64,000 nt of DNA, taken from assembly GCF_003601985.1 (NCBI RefSeq), contig NZ_QZXA01000006.1, positions 301,001 to 365,000 on the forward strand, written 5' to 3'. The stretch comes from Mesorhizobium jarvisii. GTDB taxonomy: Bacteria > Pseudomonadota > Alphaproteobacteria > Rhizobiales > Rhizobiaceae. A model generated the notes under the pieces. It worked only from the letters and a program-made list of their open reading frames with translations, had not been told where the DNA came from and ran no database searches. Shown piece after piece: positions 44,231 to 53,224 of the stretch (the first letter of the stretch is position 1; each line of letters begins with the position of its first letter). The position numbers were made by a program, and so were the translations under genes.

Positions 44231-44321
44231 TCTGGTCTAGCCAGAAATCTACCAACGGCGCAGCCAAACGGTCACCAACTCGTCATCTGTCGCGTATTCG
44301 CCAAATCTGGTCTTACCAGAT
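44231..44321. promoter_or_regulatory. FadR-type operators between M24 and Opp-type genes
   Basis: ATCTGGT-CTT-ACCAGAT (44305-44321) is a perfect dyad. TCTGG-TCTAG-CCAGA (44231-44245) is a related dyad. They lie 87 bases before the M24 start and 190 bases before the binding-protein start. Same motif as at 20187, 20367, 39331 and 39504. No gene is seen in the remaining 44145-44510. Confidence 0.7.
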
Positions 44322-44510
44322 AGATCGAATTGAGCCGTTCTCTTAAACTGGTCCAGCGGACGAAAATTTCAAAGCCAAGCCAGGATGCGCCAATTCCGTC
44401 TCTGGCGAAACCCATGACAAGGCTCATAATCACTGTCGCAAGGATGCACGCGCCGGCATCCGAGGGGTGTTGTCGCGCCGATCGGGTCGCGCAGAGGACG
44501 GAGTTCGATC

Positions 44511-46121
44511 ATGTCAGGTTTCACGATTTCGAGACGCAAGATGCTTGTCGGCTCGGCGATGCTGCTGGCGTCCACGGCCATGCCGAAATTGGCCTTGGCG
44601 CAGACGCCGAAGAAGGGCGGCCGGCTGGTGCTCGCCGCCGATTCCGAGCCGCGCAACCTCAACCCGGCGATCGTCGCCTCCAACGGCGTCTTCTTCATCT
44701 CCAGCAAGATCGTCGAGACGCTGGCCGAAGCCTCCTTCGACGGTAAGGACGGGCTCGCGCCACGCCTGGCGCTGAGCTGGGAAGGTGCCGCCGACGGGTT
44801 GTCGGCGACGTTCAAGCTGCGCGACGGCGTCAAATGGCATGACGGCAAGCCGTTCACCTCGGCCGATGTCGCCTTCTCGGCGCTGCAGATCTGGAAACCG
44901 CTGCAGAATCTCGGCCGCACCGTGTTCAAGGATCTGGCCAGCGTCGAGACGCCCGACGATCTCACCGCCGTGTTCAAATTCGCCAAGCCGACGCCGTTCC
45001 AGCTGATCCGCAACGCGCTGCCGGCGCTGTCGAGCGTCGTGCCCAAGCACATCTACGAGGTCGGCAAGATCGAGGACAACCCGGCCAACACCGCGCCGAT
45101 CGGCACCGGCCCGTTCAAGTTCGGCGAGTACAAGGCCGGCCAGTATTACCGACTGACGAAGAACACCGATTATTGGGGCAAGGACGAACCCTATCTCGAC
45201 GAGATCATCTACCAGGTGCTGCCCGACCGCACGTCCGCGGCAAGCGCGCTGGAAGCCGAGGAGATCCAGCTTGCCGCCTTCTCCGCCGTGCCGCTGGCCG
45301 ACCTCGACCGCATCTCCAAGGTGCCGGGCCTGAAGGTGATCACCAAGGGCTATGAGGGGCTGACCTACCAGCTCGTCGTCGAGATCAACCATCGCCGCAA
45401 GGAACTGGCCGATTTGAAAGTGCGCCAGGCGATCGCGCATGCGATCGACAAGGACTTCGTCGTCAAGACGGTGTTCCTCGGCTATGCCGCGACCGCCACC
45501 GGCCCGGTGCCGAAGAACGATCCGCAGTTCTACACCGCCGATGTCCCGACCTATGCCTTCGACGTCGCCAAGGCCAACGCGCTGCTCGACGAGGCCGGCT
45601 ACAAGAAGGGCGCTGACGGCAAGCGCTTCTCGCTCAAACTTTTGCCGGCGCCCTATTTCAACGAGACCAAGCAGTTCGGCGACTATCTGCGCCAGGCGCT
45701 CGCGGCCATCGGCATCGACGCGCAACTGGTCAACAACGACTCCGCCGCGCACATCAAGGCCGTCTACACCGACCACGCCTTCGACCTCGCCGTCGGCCCG
45801 CCTGTGTTCCGCGGCGACCCGGCGATTTCGACCACCATCCTGGTGCAGAGCGGGATTCCCGACGGTGTGCCGTTCTCCAACCAGGGCGGCTACAAGAACG
45901 CCGCGCTGGACGCGCTGATCGCCAAGGCGTCCGAGACGCTCGACACGACGGCCCGCACCGACCTCTACAAGGAGTTCCAGAAGGAGGTGGCCGCCGACCT
46001 GCCGCTGATCAACGTCGCCGAATGGAGTTTCATCAGCGTCGCGCGCGACACGGTGGGCAACATCGCCAACAATCCGCGCTGGGCGGTGTCGAACTGGGCG
46101 GACACGTATCTGGCGGGCTAG
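44511..46121 (+). CDS. Family-5 ABC binding protein (dipeptide/oligopeptide type)
   Basis: 536 aa. The N-terminus has a twin-arginine style signal (SRRKMLVG, R8-R9; cut near LALA, residue 30), so Tat export of a folded protein is possible. Core family-5 features: LVLAADSEPRNLNPA, FKLRDGVKWHDGKPFTSADV, and APIGTGPFKF in the middle. The family carries peptides, opines, glycosides and other solutes. First gene of a five-gene operon, followed by a long repeat. Confidence 0.9.
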   Translation: MSGFTISRRKMLVGSAMLLASTAMPKLALAQTPKKGGRLVLAADSEPRNLNPAIVASNGVFFISSKIVETLAEASFDGKDGLAPRLALSWEGAADGLSATFKLRDGVKWHDGKPFTSADVAFSALQIWKPLQNLGRTVFKDLASVETPDDLTAVFKFAKPTPFQLIRNALPALSSVVPKHIYEVGKIEDNPANTAPIGTGPFKFGEYKAGQYYRLTKNTDYWGKDEPYLDEIIYQVLPDRTSAASALEAEEIQLAAFSAVPLADLDRISKVPGLKVITKGYEGLTYQLVVEINHRRKELADLKVRQAIAHAIDKDFVVKTVFLGYAATATGPVPKNDPQFYTADVPTYAFDVAKANALLDEAGYKKGADGKRFSLKLLPAPYFNETKQFGDYLRQALAAIGIDAQLVNNDSAAHIKAVYTDHAFDLAVGPPVFRGDPAISTTILVQSGIPDGVPFSNQGGYKNAALDALIAKASETLDTTARTDLYKEFQKEVAADLPLINVAEWSFISVARDTVGNIANNPRWAVSNWADTYLAG

Positions 46122-46222
46122 CAAGATCGTCACGGGATGCTTGCGCATCGTTTGGGCGAGTGCTCATCATCGGCGATGAGAGTCCCTTCGCGCATCCCTC
46201 TATCTTGCCGGGTAAGGCTGCC

Positions 46223-46376
46223 GGCTTCACCCTCCCCCTTGTGGGGAGGGTCGACGAGTGGATGCCGCGAAGCGGCAGCCGGTCGGCGGGGTGGGGGGTG
46301 TGGCGCAGGCCTGAAAGAGACCCCCACCCCGCTCCGCTTTGCGGAGCGATCCTCCCCACAAGGGGGAGGGTAAGCC
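46223..46376. repeat. 154-base palindromic repeat between binding-protein and permease genes
   Basis: The outer arms (46223-46249 and 46351-46376) are inverted copies of each other with a single difference, each holding CTCCCCCTTGTGGGGAGG or its complement. Inner dyads include GCTCCGC/GCGGAGC (46331-46347). The last arm supplies GGGGGAGGG 10-18 bases before the permease ATG at 46380, so folding could hide that ribosome site. Nothing else is seen in 46122-46379. Confidence 0.75.
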
Positions 46377-46379
46377 AAC

Positions 46380-47366
46380 ATGACCCGCGCCCTCATCCTT
46401 CTCCGCCGCCGTCTCGTCGGCAGCGTCTTCGTTCTGCTGATCGTTGTCATCGGCACGTTCCTGCTGCTCGAAGCCGCCCCCGGCGATGCCGTTGACGCCT
46501 ATATCGTGTCGACCGGCGGCGACGCCGGCATGATCGAAATGCTGCGCCATCGCTGGGGCCTCGACCAATCGGAACTGACGCGGCTCGCCAATTATCTCTG
46601 GGCGCTGCTGCATCTCGATCTCGGCCAGTCGGTGACCTTCTCCAGGCCGATCCGCGACCTGATTCTCGAACGGTTGCCCAACACACTGCTGCTGATGGTC
46701 AGCGCCACCGCGCTGTCCTTCGGGCTGGGTTCCGCCCTCGGCATCTATGCCGGCGCAAGGCCCGGCAGCGCCCGCGATCGCTTCCTGTCGATCGGCTCGC
46801 TGGCCCTCTATGCCGTACCGGGTTTCTGGCTCGGCCTGGTGCTGATCGTCGTCTTCGCCGTCGACCTGCGCTGGCTGCCGATCGGCGGCATCGAGACGCT
46901 CGCCTCGGACAAGACCGGCCTCGACCGCGCCGCCGACATCGCCATCCATCTCATCCTGCCGGTGGCCGCACTCGGCTTCATCTACCTCGCGCTCTACCTG
47001 CGCATGATGCGCGCCGGCATGGCCGAAGCCTGGCGGCAGGATTTTGTCCTCGCCGCCCGCGCCAGGGGGCTGTCGCGCCGCCGCGTCGTGCTCGCCCACG
47101 TCGCCCGCAATGCGCTGCTGCCGCTGGTCACCATGCTCGGCCTGCAATCGGCGCAGATGCTGGGCGGCAGCGTCGTCATCGAGAGCGTGTTTTCCGTGCC
47201 CGGCCTTGGGCGGCTGGCGCAGGAAGCGGTGGCTTCGCGCGACACGCCTCTGCTGCTCGGCATCATCCTCACCAGCGCCGTCCTGGTCGTCGTCATCAAC
47301 CTGCTGGTCGACATCGCCTATGCTTTCCTCGATCCGCGCGTCGGCGCCGGCGAGGCCGGCGCATGA
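46380..47366 (+). CDS. Opp/Dpp-type ABC permease (DppB-like)
   Basis: 328 aa with six membrane segments. TM1 (VGSVFVLLIVVIGTFLLLEAAPGDAVD) and the following periplasmic part are DppB/GsiC-like. The core has PIRDLILERLPNTLLLM and the coupling loop FVLAARARGLSRRRVVLAHVARNALLPLVTM. Ribosome site is the end of the palindromic repeat. Its stop overlaps the next gene by four bases. Confidence 0.9.
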   Translation: MTRALILLRRRLVGSVFVLLIVVIGTFLLLEAAPGDAVDAYIVSTGGDAGMIEMLRHRWGLDQSELTRLANYLWALLHLDLGQSVTFSRPIRDLILERLPNTLLLMVSATALSFGLGSALGIYAGARPGSARDRFLSIGSLALYAVPGFWLGLVLIVVFAVDLRWLPIGGIETLASDKTGLDRAADIAIHLILPVAALGFIYLALYLRMMRAGMAEAWRQDFVLAARARGLSRRRVVLAHVARNALLPLVTMLGLQSAQMLGGSVVIESVFSVPGLGRLAQEAVASRDTPLLLGIILTSAVLVVVINLLVDIAYAFLDPRVGAGEAGA

Positions 47367-48193
47367 GCCCGCTCCGCCGTTTCCTGCGCACGCCCGAGGC
47401 GGTCGCTGGCGCCATCCTGCTGGCCGCATTGATTGCGATGGCGCTCATCGCACCGCTGCTGTTTCCCGGCGATCCGCAAGCCATCGCCGGCCCGGCGCTG
47501 CTGCCGCCTTTCCAGGATTGGTCGCTGCCGCTCGGCACCGATCGGCTCGGCCGCGACGTGCTGGCCGAACTCTTCCACGGCGCCCGCACCTCACTCGCTG
47601 TCGGCCTTGCTGCTGCTGCGGCGGCACTTGCCATCGGCGCGGTGGTCGGGACGCTTGCCGGCTTTGCCGGCGGCCTCGTCGACGAGGTGCTGATGCGCAT
47701 CACCGATGCCTTCCAGACCGTGCCGAGCTTCCTGCTGGCGCTGGCCTTCGTCAGCGTCGTCGGCCCGTCGCTCGGCATCGTCGTTGCGGCAATAGCGCTC
47801 GGCACCTGGACCGGGCCTGCCCGTGTCGCCCGCGCGGAAGTCCTCTCCATTCGCGAACGCGATTATGTCGCCAGCGCGCGTGCCATCGGCATGCATCCGC
47901 TCGAAATCGCCTTTCGCGAAGTGCTGCCCAACGCCTTGCCGCCGGTGCTGGCAATGTCCTCGGTGATCGTCGCCGCCGCCATCCTCACCGAAGCGGCGCT
48001 GTCCTTCCTCGGCCTCGGCGACCCCAACCGCGTCACCTGGGGCGGCATGATCGCCGAAGGTCGCGCCGTGCTGCGTACCGCGCCCTTCCTGTCGATCGTG
48101 CCAGGTATTGCGCTGGTGCTGACCGTGCTCGGCGTCTATCTCGCCGGTGAAGGCGTTGTCGAGACGACGGCGGTCAGGCGAAGTCTGTCGTGA
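47363..48193 (+). CDS. Opp/Dpp-type ABC permease (DppC-like)
   Basis: 276 aa. Segments include AGAILLAALIAMALIAPLL at the start. DRLGRDVLAELFHGARTSLAVGL is the classic DppC motif, and the coupling loop is YVASARAIGMHPLEIAFREVLPNALPPVLAM. Pairs with the DppB-like permease. Overlaps by ATGA upstream and by GTGA with the next gene. Confidence 0.9.
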   Translation: MSPLRRFLRTPEAVAGAILLAALIAMALIAPLLFPGDPQAIAGPALLPPFQDWSLPLGTDRLGRDVLAELFHGARTSLAVGLAAAAAALAIGAVVGTLAGFAGGLVDEVLMRITDAFQTVPSFLLALAFVSVVGPSLGIVVAAIALGTWTGPARVARAEVLSIRERDYVASARAIGMHPLEIAFREVLPNALPPVLAMSSVIVAAAILTEAALSFLGLGDPNRVTWGGMIAEGRAVLRTAPFLSIVPGIALVLTVLGVYLAGEGVVETTAVRRSLS

Positions 48194-48987
48194 GCGCGCT
48201 CGCTTCGATCCGCGACCTGACGGTGACCTATCGCCGCGACGGCAACGCAGTGGCGGCGCTGAGGAACATCAGCCTCGACATCGTGGCTGGCGAGCGCCTG
48301 GCCATCATCGGCGAAAGCGGCTCCGGCAAGAGCACGCTGGCGCTGGCGATTGCGGGATTGCTGCCGGCTTCTTCAGCGGTTGCCGGAAGAATTGAATGGT
48401 CCGGCCTTGGTCGCACACCCCTCCTCGGCCGCGACATCGGCTTCGTCTTCCAGGACCCTTCCGCCAGCCTCGATCCCGTGATGACCATCGGCAAACAGAT
48501 CGCCGAAGTCGCCCGCACCCATCTCGGCCTCACCTGGTCCCAGGCATACGCCAAGGCCAAAACCTTGCTCGAACGCGTCCGCCTGCCCGACCCGGACTCG
48601 GCCCTGCACGCCTTCCCGCACCAGCTCTCCGGCGGTCAGAAGCAGCGCGTGGCGATTGCCGCGGCCATTGCGGCCGGGCCGAAACTGCTGATCGCCGACG
48701 AGGCGACCAGCGCGCTCGACACCATCGTGCAGGCAGAGATCGTCGCCTTGATCCGGCGGCTGGTCGCCGAGGACGGCATGACGCTGCTGTTCATCAGCCA
48801 TGACATCGCTCTGGCGGCCGAACTCGCCGAGCGTATCGCCGTGTTCCGCCATGGCCAACTCGTCGAACTTGGCGCGACGGCACAAATTGTCGACGCCCCA
48901 ACTCAAGCCTACACCCGCACCTTGCTCGACGCCCATATCGGCCTCGACGCCGCACCATTGCTGAACCGAGCCGGGCTCCCCGCATGA
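48190..48987 (+). CDS. Opp/Dpp-type ABC ATPase (DppD-like)
   Basis: 265 aa, GTG start overlapping the permease stop. Walker A GESGSGKS, signature LSGGQKQRVAIAAA, Walker B LLIADEATSALD, switch LFISHDIALA. It is short because it lacks most of the C-terminal oligopeptide ATPase extension. Works with the ATPase at 48984. Confidence 0.9.
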   Translation: MSALASIRDLTVTYRRDGNAVAALRNISLDIVAGERLAIIGESGSGKSTLALAIAGLLPASSAVAGRIEWSGLGRTPLLGRDIGFVFQDPSASLDPVMTIGKQIAEVARTHLGLTWSQAYAKAKTLLERVRLPDPDSALHAFPHQLSGGQKQRVAIAAAIAAGPKLLIADEATSALDTIVQAEIVALIRRLVAEDGMTLLFISHDIALAAELAERIAVFRHGQLVELGATAQIVDAPTQAYTRTLLDAHIGLDAAPLLNRAGLPA

Positions 48988-49769
48988 GCCTGCTCGCAGT
49001 GTCCAACCTCACCAAACACTACCGGCGCGGCGGCAAGACCGTTATTGCAGTCGACGACGTGTCTTTTCACATCGAGCCCGGCGAAACACTGGCGCTGGCC
49101 GGCCCTTCCGGCAGCGGCAAGTCGACGATCGCGCGGCTGGTGCTGCGCCTGATCGAGCCGGACGCCGGCGCCATTGAATTCGAGGACAATGATTTCCTCG
49201 CCTTGGGTGGTGCTGCGTTGCGCGCACGCCGCGCGCGTCTGCAAACGGTGTTCCAGGATCCGTTGGCCGCCTTCAACCCGCGCGCCACGGTGGCGCATGT
49301 CCTCGACGATCCCTTGCGCATCCACGGCATCGCCTCCCGCTCCGAGCGCCCGCACCGCATCGCCGCCTTGCTCGAGCGTGTCGGGCTGGCGGCCGATCTC
49401 GCGCCCCGCGCCATCCACGAAATCTCCGGCGGCCAGCGACAGCGCGTCGCCATTGCCCGCGCCATCGCCACAAAACCATCGCTGATCGTGCTCGATGAAG
49501 CGGTCTCGGCACTCGACGTCTCGGTGCGTGGACAGATCCTCGACCTTTTGCTCGACCTGCAAAGGCAGGAACGGATCGCCTATCTCTTTATTTCCCATGA
49601 TCTCGGCGTCGTGCGCGCCGTCTCCCACCGCGTCATCCTTCTCGATGCCGGCCGGATCGCCGAGAGCGGCGATGCCCGCGCCGTCATCGACGCCCCGCAG
49701 TCAGCCATCGGCAAGGCGTTGGTGGCGGCAGCACCAAGGCTCAAAAGAACCACACAGGACGCATCATGA
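48984..49769 (+). CDS. Opp/Dpp-type ABC ATPase (DppF-like)
   Basis: 261 aa. Walker A GPSGSGKS, signature [14 protein letters not shown], Walker B LIVLDEAVSALD, switch LFISHDLGVV. Overlaps the preceding ATPase and the following gene by ATGA. Completes a full importer with 44511-48987. Confidence 0.9.
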   Translation: MSLLAVSNLTKHYRRGGKTVIAVDDVSFHIEPGETLALAGPSGSGKSTIARLVLRLIEPDAGAIEFEDNDFLALGGAALRARRARLQTVFQDPLAAFNPRATVAHVLDDPLRIHGIASRSERPHRIAALLERVGLAADLAPRAIHEISGGQRQRVAIARAIATKPSLIVLDEAVSALDVSVRGQILDLLLDLQRQERIAYLFISHDLGVVRAVSHRVILLDAGRIAESGDARAVIDAPQSAIGKALVAAAPRLKRTTQDAS

Positions 49770-50267
49770 CCGACCCTGAAGGCAGAGCCGAAAAGCTGTC
49801 GCGTGAACTCGATTCCGCCTTCCGCAATCGCGCCGATCTCTATCGCCCTTTCCTCGAAGAACTGACCGGAGAGCTGGGTTCTGACAAGGCCGAGGCGATC
49901 ATGATCCGCGCCATAGAGCAGCGCGGCAAGGAAGTGGCGGCGGCCGCCTTCGCCAGCTTCGGCGCCAATGATGCGCCTGCGATCGGCGAGGCCTTCCTGG
50001 CGGTCAGCCCGGATGGCGGCCTGATGTATCCGACCGATGTCGAACGCGGCGATGACCGCATCGCCTTCAGGGTCAAGCGCTGCCCGTTGAAGGATGCCTG
50101 GGTCGAGGCTGGCGTCGGCGACGAAAAGCACGCTTTGCCGCATCGCCGGCGCCTTCGACCGCGGTCTGTTCGAGGCGACCGGCGTGCGCTTCCACAACGT
50201 CACCTGGACGCCCGGCCACGGCTCCGGCTGCTGCCACATCGCGCTGACCGATCGCGATGCCGGCTAA
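49766..50267 (+). pseudogene. ATC-hydrolase-like gene with a one-base frameshift
   Basis: The first 119-120 codons (MTDPEGRAEKLSRELD... RCPLKDAWVEAGVGDE) and a second frame to the TAA at 50265 (TLCRIAGAFDRGLFEATG, then GHGSGCCHIALTD) make one ~166 aa protein. The break is in an AAAA run at 50124-50127. Dropping one A joins the frames. The pattern (CPLxxA, LC, FDRG, CC) suggests the L-2-amino-thiazoline-4-carboxylate hydrolase family. It is coupled by ATGA to the transporter. True mutation or homopolymer error cannot be decided. Confidence 0.65.
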
Positions 50268-50341
50268 GCATTGACGATCTAAGGTGTGTTGAGATTCAGG
50301 TCAGGCCGAGCGTCTGCAGGCCGGCAGAACATCAACACAGC

Positions 50342-51097
50342 TTAGCCCCCGACCATCAGCTTGACGACCTCGTCATGGTTGGTCTCGGAGATCTTGCGCT
50401 CGCCGGCCTGGATGCCGCGCCGCAGCACGACGATGCGGTCCGACACAGCAAAGATGTCCTGCAGATTGTGCGAGATGAAGATCACGCCGCGCCCTTGCGC
50501 CTTGAGCTGGTGGATCAGCGAGATCACCTTGCGCTGCTCCGGCACGCCAAGGGCGGCCGTCGGCTCGTCCATGATCAGGATCTGCGCATCCCAATAGACG
50601 GCGCGGCCGATGGCGACGGCCTGGCGCTGGCCGCCGGAGAAATTGCTGACCGGGGCCTCGAGCCGGCTGACATGGAAGTCGAGCCGTCCCATTGTTGCCT
50701 TGGCCGCTTCAGCCATCGCCTTGCGGTCCAGCACCGGCAGGAAGCCGAACGCCTTGCGCATGGGTTCGCGGCCAAGGAAGATGTTGGCGCCGATCGACAG
50801 ATTGTCGGCGAGCGCCAGATCCTGGTAGATCGTCTCGATGCCCTTCTCGCGCGCCTCCTGTGGCGTCGCGAACGTCACCGGCTGACCCCGCAGCAGGATC
50901 TCGCCACCAGTCGGCTGGAACACGCCCGATATCGCCTTGATCAGCGTCGTCTTGCCGGCGCCGTTGTCACCGGCCAGCGCCACCACTTCGCCCGGCCGCA
51001 CGGCCATGGAGAAGTCGTTGAGCGCACGCACGGCGCCGAAATGCTTGGAGAGATTCCGGACTTCCAGCAGGGGTGCGTTCTGGTTGGTGCTATTCAT
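50342..51097 (-). CDS. CUT2 sugar ABC transporter, single-domain ATPase (FrcA type)
   Basis: 251 aa from ATG 51097 (MNSTNQNAPL). Walker A GDNGAGKT, signature FSGGQRQAVAIGRA, Walker B ILIMDEPTAALG, switch FISHNLQDI. Unlike the 1444 ATPase it has one domain, as in the fructose importer FrcA, and would act as a homodimer. The start overlaps the permease end by eight bases. Last gene of the operon. Confidence 0.9.
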   Translation of the reverse strand: MNSTNQNAPLLEVRNLSKHFGAVRALNDFSMAVRPGEVVALAGDNGAGKTTLIKAISGVFQPTGGEILLRGQPVTFATPQEAREKGIETIYQDLALADNLSIGANIFLGREPMRKAFGFLPVLDRKAMAEAAKATMGRLDFHVSRLEAPVSNFSGGQRQAVAIGRAVYWDAQILIMDEPTAALGVPEQRKVISLIHQLKAQGRGVIFISHNLQDIFAVSDRIVVLRRGIQAGERKISETNHDEVVKLMVGG

Positions 51098-52151
51098 CCT
51101 GACGGGCTCCACTGAACCGGCGCTGCGCCTGGTCGATAAGGACGGAAATGATGATGACGACGCCGACGGCGATGAACTGCCAGAACGGCTCGACATTGAC
51201 GAAGACTAGCCCGTACTGGATGACCGCGATCACCAGCGCGCCGGCGACCGTGCCGAAAATGGTGCCGGAGCCGCCGAACAGGCTGGCGCCGCCGATGACC
51301 ACCGCCGCGACGCTGTCGAGCAGCAGTGGCTCGCCCGCCTGCGCCGCGCCCGCCGTGAAGCGCGCGGCATAGAGCGCGCCGCCGAGGCCGGCGCACATCG
51401 CCGACAGCACGTAGAGCCGCAATATGTGGCCCCTGATGTCGATGCCGGCCCGCCGCGCTGCCTGCACATTGGCGCCGATGGCATAATTGTGCTGGCCGAA
51501 CCGGGTCTGGCTGAGCAGGTAGTGCATGACGATGACGAAGACCGCGGTGATCAGCACCAGATAGGGCACGCCATAGAACTTGCCGTTGCCGAGCAGCGCG
51601 AACCAGGAATTCTGCACCGGCACGGTGGTGCCGCCGGCAAGCAGGAAGGCGGCGCCGCGCGCGACGCCGAACATGCCGAGCGTGCCGATGAAGGGCGGCA
51701 CCTTGAGCCGCGAGATCAGCAGGCCGTTGATAACACCCGGCACGCCGGCAACGATCACCGAGGCAAGGATGCCCGCCAGCATGGCCAGCGGCAGGGGAAT
51801 GGCGGCGCCCGCCATGTTGGTGGCATGTGCGGCGATGACGGCGGCCAGCCCCATGATGAAGCCGAGCGACAGGTCGATGCCGCCGGAAATGATGACGAAG
51901 GTCTGCCCGGTCGCCAGCAGCAGCGGCGCCACGGCGAAGATGGCGATGGACTGCAGGTTGAATGGATTGAGGACGAAGGTCGCGCCGAAGGCGAGCCGCG
52001 ACCAGACCTCGAAACAGATGAGCAGTCCGGCCAGGAACAGCCAAGCGCGCCCTTCGGCGATGCGTGCGACCAGGCTTCGGGCCGGATCGCCATGATCGGC
52101 CTGAGGGGCGACATGCTTCTCGGCAGGCTGGGCTGGTGATGTCGAGGTCAT
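51090..52151 (-). CDS. CUT2 sugar ABC transporter, permease
   Basis: 353 aa. A ~35-residue hydrophilic N-terminus is followed by about ten hydrophobic segments. Family motif LLLATGQTFVIISGGIDLSLGF and later SVAAVVIGGASLFGGSGTIFG. The second gene of the operon, 95 bases after the binding protein. Likely partner of FrcA-type ATPase. Confidence 0.9.
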   Translation of the reverse strand: MTSTSPAQPAEKHVAPQADHGDPARSLVARIAEGRAWLFLAGLLICFEVWSRLAFGATFVLNPFNLQSIAIFAVAPLLLATGQTFVIISGGIDLSLGFIMGLAAVIAAHATNMAGAAIPLPLAMLAGILASVIVAGVPGVINGLLISRLKVPPFIGTLGMFGVARGAAFLLAGGTTVPVQNSWFALLGNGKFYGVPYLVLITAVFVIVMHYLLSQTRFGQHNYAIGANVQAARRAGIDIRGHILRLYVLSAMCAGLGGALYAARFTAGAAQAGEPLLLDSVAAVVIGGASLFGGSGTIFGTVAGALVIAVIQYGLVFVNVEPFWQFIAVGVVIIISVLIDQAQRRFSGARQDE

Positions 52152-52246
52152 GGATACTCCGCGGCGCCTTCAGACAGGTCTCGTTTGGCGAGGGACCCGG
52201 TGCAGGCTCCCCCCGGCGGACCGGGAGGAGCCAGACTGTGCTGGAC

Positions 52247-53224
52247 TTACTCGGAGTAGAGATACTTCGAGATGTTCGGGTCCGCGATGTTGGACTTGTC
52301 CATGATCGTGAAGCCGGTGCCGATCGTGACCGGGATCGAATGGCCGGTCAGGTGGGCATAGGCCGAGACAACGCCGTAATAGCCGATCTCGGCCGGATGC
52401 TGGGCGATCGCCACGTCGACCAGGCCGGTGTTGATGTTGTCGACGATGCTGGTCGGCGCATCGAAGGCGACGACCTTGACCGTACCGGTCTGTCCCGCCT
52501 GCTTGACGCCGTTGGCGGCACCCAGCGCCGAGAACAGATTGGCACCGAAGACACCGACCAGATCGGGATTGCGCGCGAACACCGCCTGCAGTTGCGAAGC
52601 CGCCTTGTTGGCGTCGTCGTCATTGAACTGGGTTTCCAGCACGGTGATGCCCGGATGCTTGGCCATCTCCTTCTTGAAGCCTTCTTCGCGCTGGTCAGTG
52701 GTCGAGATGCCGGGCTTGACGTTCGAGACGTAGACCTTGCCCTTGTCGCCAATGGACGTGGCCAGAGCCCGCGCCGCGATCTCGCCACCCAGTACATTGT
52801 CCGACGCGATGTAAGACAGCGGGAAATCGGCATCGCCGGCGCCGGTCTGGTAGACGCCGCTGCCGATGAAAGTGTCGACCGTGATGACCGGAATGCCGGC
52901 GTCATTGGCCTTGCGCAGCGGCTCGACCAGCTGAACCTTGTCGGTCGGCGCGATCAGGATTGCATCCGGCTTCTTGGCGATGACCGCGTCGAGCACCGGC
53001 ACCTGGGTGACCGGGTTGAAGTCCGGCGCACCCTGGAAGACCAGGTTGACGCCAAGCGCGTCGGCCGCCGCTTGGGCGCCCTTGCGCATGGTGATGTAGA
53101 AGCCGTCGGTGGTCAGGCCGGGAATGAGCGCAATGGTGTATTTCTTGTCCTGCGCCTGCGCGGGCGCAATCAGCACCGTGGCACTGACGGCGAGCGCCGC
53201 GAGCGCGGCAACGATCTTCTTCAT
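52247..53224 (-). CDS. CUT2 sugar ABC transporter, periplasmic binding protein
   Basis: 325 aa from ATG 53224, preceded by GAGGAGGAT. Signal peptide MKKIVAALAALAVSATVLIA, cut near PAQA (24). Mature part is Peripla_BP_4 (TIALIPGLTTDGFYITMRKG; AILIAPTDKVQL; VVAFDAPTSIVDN). First gene of the SBP-permease-ATPase operon, next to a SorC regulator and aldolase/kinase genes, which suggests a ketose or polyol substrate. Confidence 0.9.
   Translation of the reverse strand: MKKIVAALAALAVSATVLIAPAQAQDKKYTIALIPGLTTDGFYITMRKGAQAAADALGVNLVFQGAPDFNPVTQVPVLDAVIAKKPDAILIAPTDKVQLVEPLRKANDAGIPVITVDTFIGSGVYQTGAGDADFPLSYIASDNVLGGEIAARALATSIGDKGKVYVSNVKPGISTTDQREEGFKKEMAKHPGITVLETQFNDDDANKAASQLQAVFARNPDLVGVFGANLFSALGAANGVKQAGQTGTVKVVAFDAPTSIVDNINTGLVDVAIAQHPAEIGYYGVVSAYAHLTGHSIPVTIGTGFTIMDKSNIADPNISKYLYSE

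Noticed and set aside
44514..46148. 544-codon minus-strand frame
   Set aside because: Antisense to the family-5 binding protein, which is clearly real.
50268..51115. Extension of the ATC-hydrolase frame to a 449-residue protein
   Set aside because: After the frameshift the reading is a shadow of the opposite-strand ATPase, not a fusion.
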